This document shows, piece after piece, positions 1-9,274 of a stretch of 64,000 bases of DNA. A program made the translations under genes and the position numbers. The DNA comes from JAWKOK01 sp963698255. GTDB lineage: Bacteria; Chloroflexota; Anaerolineae; Caldilineales; Caldilineaceae. The notes under the pieces were generated by a model, which was given only the letters and a program-made list of their open reading frames with translations, was not told the DNA's origin and ran no database searches. Every line of letters begins with the position of its first letter. Within the stretch, counting starts at the first letter, position 1. The stretch is taken from NCBI GenBank assembly GCA_963698255.1, contig CAVOQD010000023.1, positions 248,001 through 312,000 on the forward strand, read 5' to 3'.

Positions 1-2
1 CC

Positions 3-2783
3 GATCCCTTTTTCACGCCACGCACCATCACCGAGGCGACCCTGGGCGCGGTCTCGGTTCACGCCGCCGATTTTGACGGTGACGGCGATCTGGATGTGGT
101 CTCAGCATCCGAGAACGACGACCAGATCGCCTGGTACGAGAACCAGGGCCAGCAACCGCCTCAGTTTGCGACCCATGTGATTCGCCATACGACTTCCCCC
201 ACGCCGCTGGTGTTTGACTACGCCAAATCGGTTGTCGGGATCGATGTCGACGGCGACGGCGATCAGGACATCGTCTACGGATCGGAGCACCACAACCAGG
301 TGGGGTGGTATGAAAACGATGGAGGCGACGTCCCCGCCTTTGTGGACCATGTGGTCGCCTCAGGCGTGATGCATGTGAAGCTTGTGGCCGCGGCCGATCT
401 GGATCTGGACGGGGACGTCGATCTGCTGTCGGCTTCAACCGACGATCACACGGTGGCCTGGTACGAGAACGATGGGGCCGTCGACCCCGGCTTCGTCCGC
501 CACGTGGTCTCCAGCACGGCCATGGGCGCGCGCTTTGTCCACGCAGCCGACCTGGATGGTGACGGCGACATGGATCTGCTGTCGGCCTCACGCGACGACA
601 ACCGTATCGCCTGGTACGCCAACCGCACGATCCACCGCAGCGCCCTCTTCACGCAGGACGGCTCCAGCCTGATCGATCAGCGGCCCGAGATGCGCCTGTC
701 CCGCCCCGGCGATATGGACGGCGACGGGGATCTGGATGTTGTCGCTATCGGCCCAACTGCCATCGAGTGGCACGAGAGCAATGGCCAGCTTCGGCCATCG
801 TTCACCCGCCGCACCGTGATCGATGGCCTCACCGATGGGCGCTGGCTATCAGTCGCCGACCTCGACCGAGACGGCGACCAGGATGTCGTCTATACTGACG
901 CTGACGGTGATGTCGGCGGTGATGTCGGCGGGCGAATCGGCTGGGCCGAGAATATCGGCGGCCAGCCTCCCGCCTTTGTCGATCATGGCATCACAACCGG
1001 GATTGCAGGCGTCGCCATGGTCTCCGTGCGCGATCTGGATGGCGATGGCGACCCCGATCTCTACGCGACGTCGGACGGCGCCAACGGTCTTGTCTGGTAC
1101 GAGAATGTGGGCGTGGTGCCCCTCCAGTTCCAGGCGCGACCGCTCGGTGCGGTGGCTTCGGATCCACGTTTTGCTGAAGCCGCCGATCTGGATGGCGATG
1201 GCCGGGTCGATCTGGTCGCGTCTTCGTTCAACGATGACAGCGTGCGATGGTATCGCAACCAGGGCGGGCAACCGGCCACGTTTTTGGAGTCCCTGATCGA
1301 CAACGCCATCGACGGGGCAAATCGGGTCCATGCCGTCGATCTCGACGGCGACGGCGATGTCGACGTGCTCTCTGCTGCCGAACTGGGCGGCGCTGTGACC
1401 TGGCATGAGAACCTGGGCGGCGTGCCGGTGTTGTTTGCGTCGCGCCAGCTTGATGCCGCGCAGGTGCGCTCATTGGCCACTGCGGATTTAGATCGCGACG
1501 GCGACCTGGACATCGTGGCTGGTCTGGCTGAGGGGCATGGCGCTGTCTGGTACGAGAGCGACGGCGCATCGCCGCCGTCGTACAGCCGCCATCTTGTCCA
1601 AGTTGCTGGCGCAGAGAACGCTGGGGACGCCGGGAACGAAGTGACTTTGGCCGACCTGGACGGCGACGCCGATGCCGATCTGCTGGCCGTCGATCTGGAC
1701 GCCGGGCGGCTGGTCTGGCTGGAGAACCGGGGCGGTCAATATGGCGTGGAAGCAAGTCAGGTACCGTCGACCTGGGTCAAGCCGGCTGTGCCCAACGAGT
1801 TGCTGACGCTCGAACTGACCCACAGAGGGCGACCAGGGGATGCCGCGGTCGAATTGGTCTCCCTCGAATTGCAGTTCGCCGATGCCGACGGACGCCCGTT
1901 GACGACGACCGAGATCCAGCGGCGGCTACTCGATCTTTCGGTCTATCGCAGCATGCCTGGCCGTCCGTTCAACCCAGGCCAAAATCCGCCGCTGGCGACC
2001 GTCTCGCCGCTGATTCTGGACGACCAGGGGCGACTGACGTTGGCGTTGCCTGCAAGTGCGGGTACCCGGCTGGCATTGGACTCCCCCGCCAGCTTTGTCG
2101 TGGCCGCCAATGCGGTCGACGCCTGTACCACAGCGCCGACTTCGCTGCATATCCAGCCGCAGATCTCAGACGGCATTGCGCGGGATCTCTTGGGCGGTGT
2201 TGTCGTGCGGGCGGAGGGGTTTCAGACCGCGGGGCTGTTGACGCCGGCCCGTGTTGACGACAAGCCACGCCTGGTCATCAATGAGTTTGCCACAGAGGAG
2301 TCGAGCGACTACGCCAATCCGGGCAGGCCGGGTGAAGTGGTCGGCTGGATTGAACTGTTCAACCGTGAGTATGCCCCGGTCGATCTGAGCGGCAAACACC
2401 TGAGCAACGACGCCGGCGATCCGACGCGCTACCGCATTCCCGACGGCGTTCAGATCGGCGCCCGCGGCCATCTGCTCTTTGTAGCGGACGGCAATCCAGC
2501 GGCCGGCCCCGCCCATCTCCCCTTTCGCCTCAGCGATGACGATCCAGTCGTCGCTCTGCATGAGACGTCGGCCAACGGGCAAACGCTCATCGACGCCATC
2601 CTGCTCGCCGAACGTTTTCCGAGCGATGACCTGCCCAATGCCTCGTGGGGACGTTATCCTGACGGATCGGATGAGCGCCGGGCGCTGATGCCGACGCCGG
2701 GCACAGGCAACCGGATTCCGGCCGGGCCATTCAAGCTCTTTGTTACGGCTGTTCTTGGCGGGGACGGCTGTCCGCAACCGTGA
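3..2783 (+). CDS. FG-GAP/VCBS repeat protein with C-terminal lamin-tail domain (5' partial)
   Basis: The reading frame is open to the window edge, so the N-terminus lies outside. The visible part starts with about 11 tandem FG-GAP/VCBS-type repeats, each with a calcium-binding Asp-rich core (DLDGDGD and variants) followed some 15 residues later by a WYEN-like motif, the pattern of beta-propeller surface proteins. Near visible residue 730 a lamin-tail domain begins (LVINEFATEE, then WIELFN), a fold common at the C-terminus of secreted bacterial proteins. The last 41 bp overlap the convergent glycosyltransferase gene. An extracellular adhesive or structural role is inferred; the ligand is unknown. 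An ATG at 96 exists, but the repeats continue in frame upstream of it, so it is not the real start. Confidence 0.88.
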   Translation, partial: DPFFTPRTITEATLGAVSVHAADFDGDGDLDVVSASENDDQIAWYENQGQQPPQFATHVIRHTTSPTPLVFDYAKSVVGIDVDGDGDQDIVYGSEHHNQVGWYENDGGDVPAFVDHVVASGVMHVKLVAAADLDLDGDVDLLSASTDDHTVAWYENDGAVDPGFVRHVVSSTAMGARFVHAADLDGDGDMDLLSASRDDNRIAWYANRTIHRSALFTQDGSSLIDQRPEMRLSRPGDMDGDGDLDVVAIGPTAIEWHESNGQLRPSFTRRTVIDGLTDGRWLSVADLDRDGDQDVVYTDADGDVGGDVGGRIGWAENIGGQPPAFVDHGITTGIAGVAMVSVRDLDGDGDPDLYATSDGANGLVWYENVGVVPLQFQARPLGAVASDPRFAEAADLDGDGRVDLVASSFNDDSVRWYRNQGGQPATFLESLIDNAIDGANRVHAVDLDGDGDVDVLSAAELGGAVTWHENLGGVPVLFASRQLDAAQVRSLATADLDRDGDLDIVAGLAEGHGAVWYESDGASPPSYSRHLVQVAGAENAGDAGNEVTLADLDGDADADLLAVDLDAGRLVWLENRGGQYGVEASQVPSTWVKPAVPNELLTLELTHRGRPGDAAVELVSLELQFADADGRPLTTTEIQRRLLDLSVYRSMPGRPFNPGQNPPLATVSPLILDDQGRLTLALPASAGTRLALDSPASFVVAANAVDACTTAPTSLHIQPQISDGIARDLLGGVVVRAEGFQTAGLLTPARVDDKPRLVINEFATEESSDYANPGRPGEVVGWIELFNREYAPVDLSGKHLSNDAGDPTRYRIPDGVQIGARGHLLFVADGNPAAGPAHLPFRLSDDDPVVALHETSANGQTLIDAILLAERFPSDDLPNASWGRYPDGSDERRALMPTPGTGNRIPAGPFKLFVTAVLGGDGCPQP

Positions 2784-5277
2784 CCTCGGACAGATTGCCG
2801 ACCTGGTTTCCAGCCTGGTCGAGCAGCGGTTCGACTGTGGCCGCGTCGTAGACAACCGCGGCCATCATGTAGCGCCCGTCGGGGCTGTCCGGCGGGACCA
2901 GCAGGCCGAGCTTGACGTCGGGCGTCAGGGTCACGTCGTGCTGGGCGACGGTCTGTCCGGCAGGATCAACCAGACGGACCGACATTTTAAGCGAGCCGTC
3001 GGTGCGCCCCGCCACCCGCATGTCGATCGGCAGAACCTCGCCGGGAACGGCCTCATCATATCCCGTCAAGCCGGTCACCTCAATCTCGTCCCAGCTTGTG
3101 TTGACAGGCAGCGATACCGTCGCCCGGTTGGGTCGCCCCGCCACGGTCAAATGGAAGTCCCCATCGCCCGCTTCGCCGACCGCATAGGTATCGTCAGCCA
3201 ACGCCTCCAGCACCTCCGGCGTATCGTAGCGAGTGGCCACCAGCAGCGTGCCCTCGGCCTCCGCCAGCAGCGTCGCCAGTTCCTGACCGTTCTCCGCGAT
3301 CACGACCTGCTCCGCGTCCAGATCGTGGATGCCGACCCAGGCGGCGATGTCCGGGCTGGAGAAGTAGAGCGTCGAGAACCGGCTCGACTGCGCGTTGATG
3401 GCGTCTGCAATGGCCGCCGTTTCGATCAACACCACCGGGAAATCCAGCGGCTGGCTGGGACCGGCGGTGCGCTGATAGAGCGTGATGGCGTTGCCGCTGG
3501 GCAGGGGATAGCGCTTGACCGCATCGTAGAGTTGGTGGAAGAGAGGATCGCCGGCGGCGATGCGCGCCAGGGCCGCCTGGCCCGGTTCGGCGACCAACGA
3601 GTTATCGCCGTCATTGATCAGCAGCCAGCGATTGGCCAGCAGATCGCTCCAGCCGCGGCTGTCGCCCTCGGTCAACGCCATGATGGTCAGATTCTGGTCG
3701 GCGCGGGTGGCCAGATAGCGAAAGATGCCCCGATGCACCTCCCATGTCTCGACCAGGATGCCCAGCGAATCTGGCTCCCCTTGCGGATCGCCGATCATCG
3801 CCAGCACGTCGGGCGCGATCCAATAGGCCGGGTCGGTGGAATCGCTGGCCGGTGAAACCACGTAGACCGAGTCGGCCCAGAGCGGCTTGCTTGCGGCGAA
3901 GGCCTTGCTCAGCGGCTGGAAGGTGAAGAGGCTCCACTGCGCCACCAGTAACACCATCCAGACAGCGCCGATGATCCGACCGGTGGTCCGCGAGTAGGCC
4001 CCCAGGCCGATGGCAAGCAGGATCGTCAGTTGGGGCAGCAGGGGCACAAGATTGCGCGCGTTGTGTTGCAGAATGATCGACAGCACGAAGTAGGCCGAGA
4101 GAATGCTCAGCCAGAGCAGCGTGGCATCGCGGTTGAGCGTAGTGCGTCGCCACCAGGCGCGCAGCCAGGGAAAGAGGCCCGCCGGAATCATCAGCCAGAA
4201 GGTCAGCGCGCCCAGGTGTTCACGATAGAAGAAGCCGAAATAGCGCGTGTAGTTGAGCAGGTTCGATGCGCTCGCGCCATCCGGTGCCCGTTCCTTGTCG
4301 ATCTCCAGCAGCTTGACCGGAAAGTCGATATAGGGGAAGTACCAGAGGCTGGCGATGGTTACAGCCAGAAATATGGCGGCCCACCAGTTGCTCAATTTGG
4401 ATGAAGGAATGATGATCGCATAGGCGCTCAAGATCGCCGGCAGCGCCCAGGCGACCAGTAATCCGTTGCCGAGCGGGAATTCGAGGGCCGCCGTCCGATT
4501 GGGCCAGAACCAGATCAGGGCGACGGCTAGACCGATCACGATGGCCAGGCCCAGCGCCTTGAGGTTGAGCCGCGGCCGGCGCAGCCAGGCTATTTGCTCA
4601 TGTAGCAAGCGGCTCTGCCAGGCGACCAGCAGCGTCGGGAAGAGCAGATACATGGGCAGGGTCCACTTGACCAGCATGCCGATGCCCAGGCTGATCCCCC
4701 AGATCAATGACCAGGTTCGATTGGCGAAACGATCTGTGCGCAGCAGCGCCAACAGATTGAAGACCACGACCAGGGTGAGCAGAATCTCGACGTAGTAGAG
4801 GCGAGACATAGCCGCCATCAGCGGCAAAAATCCGACCAGCGCCGCCGCCACCGTACCGACAGACGATCCGGCGATCCGTTTGCCCAAGAAGTAGGTGCCC
4901 AGAATCACGAGCGGCAAAAGCGCGACGTTGAGCATCTGCGCGCCATCCATGTCGATGCCGAACAGATGCAGGAACGGCTGGGTGGCGATGTAGATGGCCG
5001 GTGTGCGATAGTCAGGAAAGGTGATGGCCTGGAACCAATTGGCCAGGGAGGCGCCGGTGAAGAAGCGGGTGTACTTGATGCTGGTTTCCAGGTAGCTGGT
5101 CGCATCGTGGCCGACCATGACGATGTTGGTCCGGATCCAGTAGAGGCTGCCGACCCCGTTGACAACCATCAGCGCTATCAGGATCGGCCACGTCCACGGT
5201 GAGCGGTCAGCGCTCGGCGACCCGTCTGATGGGTCGTTGCGGGACGATGAATCGAACTCTGACGCTGAATGAGTCAT
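2743..5277 (-). CDS. GT-C family membrane glycosyltransferase (GT39/ArnT-like)
   Basis: This 844-residue protein has a short polar N-terminus, a first membrane helix near residue 30, then an acidic loop GHDATSYL matching the position of the catalytic Asp loop in GT-C enzymes that use lipid-phosphate sugars. About ten further hydrophobic helices follow to roughly residue 460, then a soluble domain of about 380 residues. This is the layout of ArnT/PMT-type transferases, which move a sugar from a polyprenyl-phosphate donor to a lipid or protein at the outer face of the membrane. Donor and acceptor cannot be told from sequence. The gene is monocistronic and convergent with the FG-GAP protein, which might be an acceptor (speculation). 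Confidence 0.75.
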   Translation of the reverse strand: MTHSASEFDSSSRNDPSDGSPSADRSPWTWPILIALMVVNGVGSLYWIRTNIVMVGHDATSYLETSIKYTRFFTGASLANWFQAITFPDYRTPAIYIATQPFLHLFGIDMDGAQMLNVALLPLVILGTYFLGKRIAGSSVGTVAAALVGFLPLMAAMSRLYYVEILLTLVVVFNLLALLRTDRFANRTWSLIWGISLGIGMLVKWTLPMYLLFPTLLVAWQSRLLHEQIAWLRRPRLNLKALGLAIVIGLAVALIWFWPNRTAALEFPLGNGLLVAWALPAILSAYAIIIPSSKLSNWWAAIFLAVTIASLWYFPYIDFPVKLLEIDKERAPDGASASNLLNYTRYFGFFYREHLGALTFWLMIPAGLFPWLRAWWRRTTLNRDATLLWLSILSAYFVLSIILQHNARNLVPLLPQLTILLAIGLGAYSRTTGRIIGAVWMVLLVAQWSLFTFQPLSKAFAASKPLWADSVYVVSPASDSTDPAYWIAPDVLAMIGDPQGEPDSLGILVETWEVHRGIFRYLATRADQNLTIMALTEGDSRGWSDLLANRWLLINDGDNSLVAEPGQAALARIAAGDPLFHQLYDAVKRYPLPSGNAITLYQRTAGPSQPLDFPVVLIETAAIADAINAQSSRFSTLYFSSPDIAAWVGIHDLDAEQVVIAENGQELATLLAEAEGTLLVATRYDTPEVLEALADDTYAVGEAGDGDFHLTVAGRPNRATVSLPVNTSWDEIEVTGLTGYDEAVPGEVLPIDMRVAGRTDGSLKMSVRLVDPAGQTVAQHDVTLTPDVKLGLLVPPDSPDGRYMMAAVVYDAATVEPLLDQAGNQVGNLSEVTVADSRPRQEQP

Positions 5278-5474
5278 ATTTCACTGCCTGCCGATGAGAT
5301 CCCTGGGTCGCCGCATAGATTCCTCGTTGGCGACATGTTGAGGTATATTAATACGCCTAGTGACGGTTGCAAAAAACAGCGTCCTGTCAGCATGTATAGG
5401 CAGGCTCTCGCCGGCCAGGATGAAGCGGTTTGAGCAACTCTTGATTTCGTGTAACTGTTCAGGCTGCGGTGCAA

Positions 5475-5569
5475 ATGGACCGCGGATTCGGCGGATGAGG
5501 CTGATTACCGCGGATAAAATCCGAATTGATCCGGTTTTGTCCGCCTAATTCGCCTAATCCGCGGTCTAT
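5475..5569. repeat. Palindromic intergenic repeat, copy 1 of 3
   Basis: A 95 bp element lies in the 354 bp gap between the glycosyltransferase and the FGE-like gene. Its ends are inverted copies of ACCGCGGATTMGGCGGA, and the core contains further GGCGGAT-like units. Copies 2 and 3 lie at 38558-38652 and 63470-63562. All three are intergenic, and the arms can fold into a long imperfect hairpin. I see no gene in the rest of this gap. Confidence 0.85.
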
Positions 5570-5631
5570 CTTGCCCATGGCTGAATAGTTACGATTTCGT
5601 TTTTCACCATTCGTTTTTTCGAGCGGACACC

Positions 5632-7002
5632 ATGAGCAGAGAGACCGGGAACAGAGGATCGTTGGCCGCTGCAGGGCGCCGGCAGGGGAGAGGGCGACAG
5701 CGTCTATGGTGGGGCGGCCTCCTTCTGGTTGTGCTGCTGTTTGTCTCTTTGCAGGCGCAGTCTTCGGCCTCTGGTCAAGCATTCGCCCAAGAGGACGATC
5801 GTAGAGTCTTAGTCGATCCGGGCGAGACGACGGCAACCAATCTCTATATTCCCTACATCCCTGGAAAATGGATCCTTTACTTCCCCCGGATTATGACGCC
5901 GAGGCCCACGATGGCCGCGGTTTACCCTGCCGACCGGCGTACTGAACAGAGCCCCAACGTCAATCTCATCTGGCATGTGCAGCCAAACGGCATCCCTGTT
6001 GGACACTATCGCGTCTATCTTGAGGCCGGCGACAACACGCCGGACACGCTCATCGGCGAGACAACCGCGACGCACCTGGACCCGCCGACGTTGGATCTGA
6101 ACACCATCTATTTTTGGCGTGTCGGTCTGGTGGAGCCGGACGGCAAGGAATACTTGGGGCCGGTCTGGATATTCCATACCGAAGGCCCATTCGACCCGCA
6201 AAAGCTGGGAAGCACCGTGACCGTGCCGGAGGGCGAGTTCGTCATGGGCTGCGATGAGGGAAATCCGCACAGACCCAAGCCCTGCTGGGGGCGAGAGGTG
6301 CCGCTCCATCCTGTCTATCTCAACACCTACGAGATCGACAAATATGAGGTGACCAATCGGGAATACCAGTCCTGTGTCGAGGCCGGCGCCTGCAATCTGC
6401 CGCGCAAGTTGGGATCGCGTGATCGTGACCAATATTTCGGCGATCCCGCCTACGACAACTACCCGGTCCTCTTCGTCTCCTGGTGGGATGCCGGCGACTA
6501 CTGCGGCTGGGCCGGCAAGCGATTGCCGACCGAAGCGGAGTGGGAGAAGGCCTCACGCGGGAATATTGACACGCGTTCGTGGCCGTGGGGTCACGAGTTT
6601 ATCGATTGCTCGCGGGCCAATTTCACCAACAACATGGACGACGACGCCTGGTCCATCTGCGTTGATGAGACCACGCCCGTCGGCTCCTATCCGGCAGGCG
6701 CTAGCCCCTACGGCGCCATGGACATGGCCGGGAACGCCTTCGAGTGGGTTGCCGATGCCTGGCAGGAGAGCTACTATCATTTTTCGCCCTATTTCAATCC
6801 GGTCGGGCCCGCGGTTGACACCAGCGTCGACAATCGCCCGGCCTTTGTCATTCGTGGGGGCAGCTACCGGCCAAACTGGTTTTATCCGCAGACCAATCAC
6901 CGGCACTGGGGTCACCATGGCGACGGCGTCGGCGATGACTCTCCTTATTTTCGCAATGACCAGGTAGGCTTTCGCTGTGCTCGCTCCGTGCTGTCGGAGT
7001 AG
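5632..7002 (+). CDS. Secreted formylglycine-generating-enzyme-like (SUMF1) protein
   Basis: This 456-residue protein has an N-terminal signal region: a basic stretch, a hydrophobic helix at about 22-40, and a likely cleavage after ASGQAFA. Residues about 100-180 resemble a fibronectin-like strand domain (IYFWRVGL). Residues about 195-453 form an FGE-sulfatase domain with its usual landmarks: GEFVMGC, YEVTNREY, GKRLPTEAEWEKA, MDMAGNAFEWV and VIRGGSY. Family members oxidise a cysteine to formylglycine in sulfatases or act as binding or structural domains. No sulfatase lies nearby, and the copper-binding cysteine pair of true FGE is not obvious, so a non-sulfatase role is possible. Confidence 0.85.
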   Translation: MSRETGNRGSLAAAGRRQGRGRQRLWWGGLLLVVLLFVSLQAQSSASGQAFAQEDDRRVLVDPGETTATNLYIPYIPGKWILYFPRIMTPRPTMAAVYPADRRTEQSPNVNLIWHVQPNGIPVGHYRVYLEAGDNTPDTLIGETTATHLDPPTLDLNTIYFWRVGLVEPDGKEYLGPVWIFHTEGPFDPQKLGSTVTVPEGEFVMGCDEGNPHRPKPCWGREVPLHPVYLNTYEIDKYEVTNREYQSCVEAGACNLPRKLGSRDRDQYFGDPAYDNYPVLFVSWWDAGDYCGWAGKRLPTEAEWEKASRGNIDTRSWPWGHEFIDCSRANFTNNMDDDAWSICVDETTPVGSYPAGASPYGAMDMAGNAFEWVADAWQESYYHFSPYFNPVGPAVDTSVDNRPAFVIRGGSYRPNWFYPQTNHRHWGHHGDGVGDDSPYFRNDQVGFRCARSVLSE

Positions 7003-7038
7003 GGCCAGTCTTTTTGACATCTATTACCAGAGGAACTC

Positions 7039-8004
7039 ATGAACGAAAAAGCAAGTCGCTATGCCGCCTTTGCCTGGGTCACGTTGGGCATCAACGTGCT
7101 GGTGATTATTTGGGGCGCGTACGTACGCGCCACCGGGTCCGGCGCGGGGTGCGGCAGCAACTGGCCGCTCTGCCAGGGCGAGATTGTGCCGCAGTCACCC
7201 AGTTTTGAGACCATGATCGAATTTTCCCATCGCATCAGCAGCGGCGTGGCCCTGATCGCGGTCGTCATCCTCTTCGTTTGGTCGTTGCGCATTTTCCCAC
7301 GCGGCTATCGCACGCGTCGAGCCGCCAACGCCACCATGATCTTCATGATCATTGAAGCGTTGATCGGTGCCGGCTTGGTGCTGCTGGAATACACGGCCAG
7401 CAACGTGTCGATTGCCCGTGCCTACTGGATGGCCGGCCATCTGATCAACACCTTCCTGCTGCTGGGCGCGCTCACGCTGACAGCCTGGTGGGCCTCTGGC
7501 GCTCCGTCCGTTCGTGTACGACGCCAGGGAGCGGTCGGTTGGCTACTGCTTCTCTCCGCCATCGGCATGATGGTGCTGGGCGCCAGCGGGGCCGTGACCG
7601 CACTGGGCGACACGCTCGTGTTCACGGCCGGTATTTCCCCGGAAGAGTCGCCCATCGTGGCCACGCTGGTCGATCTGCGCATCTACCACCCGATCATCGC
7701 CGTTCTCGTGGGCGCGCTGGTGGTCGGCTCGGCCTGGTTTGCGGCGGGGCGACGCTCGGGTGGCTCGACGCGTCGGTTCGCCCAGACGCTCACAGCGCTC
7801 TACGCGCTCCAGCTTTTCTTGGGTCTGCTCAACGTGGCATTGAAGGCGCCGGTCTGGCTGCAACTGCTCCACCTGTTCATGACCTCGTCTATCTGGATCG
7901 TGCTGGTACTGCTGAGCGCCTCAGCCCTGTCAACGGAGAATGCCGGTGTTGAGTCGGGTGAACGCGCCGACGTTTTGCCTGCTCAGCCGGGGGCTGCCGA
8001 CTGA
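7039..8004 (+). CDS. ctaA: Heme A synthase, COX15/CtaA family
   Basis: The 321-residue integral membrane protein has eight hydrophobic segments and the four conserved heme-ligand histidines in context: FSHR (His64), MAGH (His134), YHP (His216) and LLHLF (His277). Cys38 and Cys45 in the first extracellular loop match the disulfide pair of Bacillus-type CtaA. The enzyme oxidises heme O to heme A for aa3-type cytochrome oxidases. A good ribosome site (AGAGGAACTC) precedes the ATG. No ctaB or oxidase subunit lies nearby, so the gene is separated from its pathway partners here. Confidence 0.9.
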   Translation: MNEKASRYAAFAWVTLGINVLVIIWGAYVRATGSGAGCGSNWPLCQGEIVPQSPSFETMIEFSHRISSGVALIAVVILFVWSLRIFPRGYRTRRAANATMIFMIIEALIGAGLVLLEYTASNVSIARAYWMAGHLINTFLLLGALTLTAWWASGAPSVRVRRQGAVGWLLLLSAIGMMVLGASGAVTALGDTLVFTAGISPEESPIVATLVDLRIYHPIIAVLVGALVVGSAWFAAGRRSGGSTRRFAQTLTALYALQLFLGLLNVALKAPVWLQLLHLFMTSSIWIVLVLLSASALSTENAGVESGERADVLPAQPGAAD

Positions 8005-8274
8005 GGGTTCCGAATCTTCCTGGAAGCTGAAAAAAGGCCGTCAGCTCCCACAGGAAGGTCGGCGCGTAGTTCGGACCGCTATCCTACGCCTGGTCTACAT
8101 TTCGTTGAATTGAGCCGATTTCAGGCCAAATCGGGACATTTCTCAGACCAAAACCCCACGACAAACTTGATCTCGGACGTGCATGTCGTATAATGGTGAT
8201 ATTGATTCGACATCTTGACGCGGCCAGCAGCGCCGATGAATGGATGACTCTGGCACTGGGGCAATGGAGAGACG

Positions 8275-8454
8275 ATGATGGCACGGCATCATATCAGCAA
8301 CACATTGTTGGCACTGGGTGCGTTTATGTTGGTTGCGGTCTGCCTTCTTGAAGCGACCGGCGGCCAGACCAACCCGCTGTTGCCGGCTGTTTCCGCCCTC
8401 TTCATCGGCGGCACAGCCGTGCTTGATCGCATCGGCGTCGGAGAGTTCGAGTAA
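8275..8454 (+). CDS. Small two-helix membrane protein (59 aa)
   Basis: A short frame begins with two consecutive ATG codons behind a GGAGAGACG ribosome site and encodes 59 residues. Two hydrophobic stretches (about 10-25 and 33-50) are separated by a short polar turn (EATGGQTN), and the C-terminus is acidic. I do not recognise a family. It sits alone between ctaA and a bidirectional terminator about 90 bp after its stop. The composition is typical of a small membrane protein, but its short length keeps confidence moderate. Confidence 0.5.
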   Translation: MMARHHISNTLLALGAFMLVAVCLLEATGGQTNPLLPAVSALFIGGTAVLDRIGVGEFE

Positions 8455-8546
8455 AAACGCTTCGTCCAAAACAGTTGATGCTTGCTCCTTGAGAGCAAAG
8501 TGTCGGAGACTTTATGGTCAACCGACTTTGGTTAGGCTCAAATCAA

Positions 8547-8578
8547 AAAGGCCACGCATCAGTCGCTGCGTGGCCTTT
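8547..8578. terminator. Bidirectional intrinsic terminator
   Basis: The inverted repeat AAAGGCCACGCA ... TGCGTGGCCTTT has perfect 12 bp arms and an 8-base loop, with A and T runs on either side. It serves the small plus-strand gene and the minus-strand gene ending at 8607. Confidence 0.8.
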
Positions 8579-8606
8579 GTTGTTCTGCCGGGTTCGTTCG
8601 GTTGGA

Positions 8607-8936
8607 TCAGTTGTCTGAAGGACCGACGCTGGGGGAACTGCCGGTCGCACGGCGCAGATCGGAGGTCAGCGAGACGACTGTGCCGCGCCACTTGGTGGCC
8701 CTGCGTGTTGACTTCACCACCGGGTCAACCACATTGTCGCTGACAAAGGTTGCCGTGCCCCGCAGCGTGCCGATGGTCTCTTGGGTGTCCTGTAAGATCG
8801 GCTTCACCTCGGTATCCAGCATCTTGACCATGCGCCATACCTGCCAAATCAGGATGCCGAGCAGTATGTTGACCACCAATGCCTGCATCGCCAACACAAT
8901 GATGGCTAGGTCGCGGACTATCGCACTGGCTATCAT
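8607..8936 (-). CDS. Membrane-anchored coiled-coil protein, DUF948-like
   Basis: A 109-residue protein starts with a single membrane helix (about 8-30), followed by an amphipathic region with spaced hydrophobics (VKPILQDTQETIGTLRGTA) and a basic, serine-rich tail. This is the look of DUF948-type envelope proteins, whose function is not established. The ATG at 8936 is chosen because GGAGAAGGAGAG lies just upstream; longer upstream frames overlap the neighbouring gene. It is the last gene of a minus-strand set with mnmA and the 92-residue membrane protein. Confidence 0.65.
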   Translation of the reverse strand: MIASAIVRDLAIIVLAMQALVVNILLGILIWQVWRMVKMLDTEVKPILQDTQETIGTLRGTATFVSDNVVDPVVKSTRRATKWRGTVVSLTSDLRRATGSSPSVGPSDN

Positions 8937-8995
8937 CGATGACTCTCCTTCTCCGTTCGATTTCCCGTACGTACTGTGACGGTCGTTTGTCCGTA

Positions 8996-9274
8996 TCACC
9001 GATCGGCCTCGCTGCCGTGCTGGAGCAGATAGACGATCAACAGTCCCAGCCAGGCGCCGAGCGACGCCTCGATGATGTGAAGCGCCCCGATCGACGGCAG
9101 AGGAATCTCCAGCAGCGTGCCTATCCAATGGCCGGCCAAAAAGCCAACTGTCGCAGCGAGTAGATAGTACAACAGATCTCGAAGTCTCTGCCCGCCCCAG
9201 AGGTGGAACAGCCCGGCATAGCCGATGATCAACAGCAGGCTGAGCAGCAGAGCCGGGGGGAAAGGTACGGTCAT
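8996..9274 (-). CDS. Small polytopic membrane protein (92 aa)
   Basis: Three hydrophobic helices span nearly the whole protein (about 7-24, 33-53, 60-84), with GGQR and GHW turns between them. The start codon overlaps the mnmA stop by 4 bp, so translation is probably coupled. I do not recognise a named family; similar unnamed proteins beside mnmA are plausible but cannot be checked here. Confidence 0.65.
   Translation of the reverse strand: MTVPFPPALLLSLLLIIGYAGLFHLWGGQRLRDLLYYLLAATVGFLAGHWIGTLLEIPLPSIGALHIIEASLGAWLGLLIVYLLQHGSEADR

Noticed and set aside
2740..3855. Long plus-strand frame of 371 codons
   Set aside because: It lies antisense to the glycosyltransferase gene, lacks domain sense and is Arg/Gln/Asp-rich as expected of a shadow frame.
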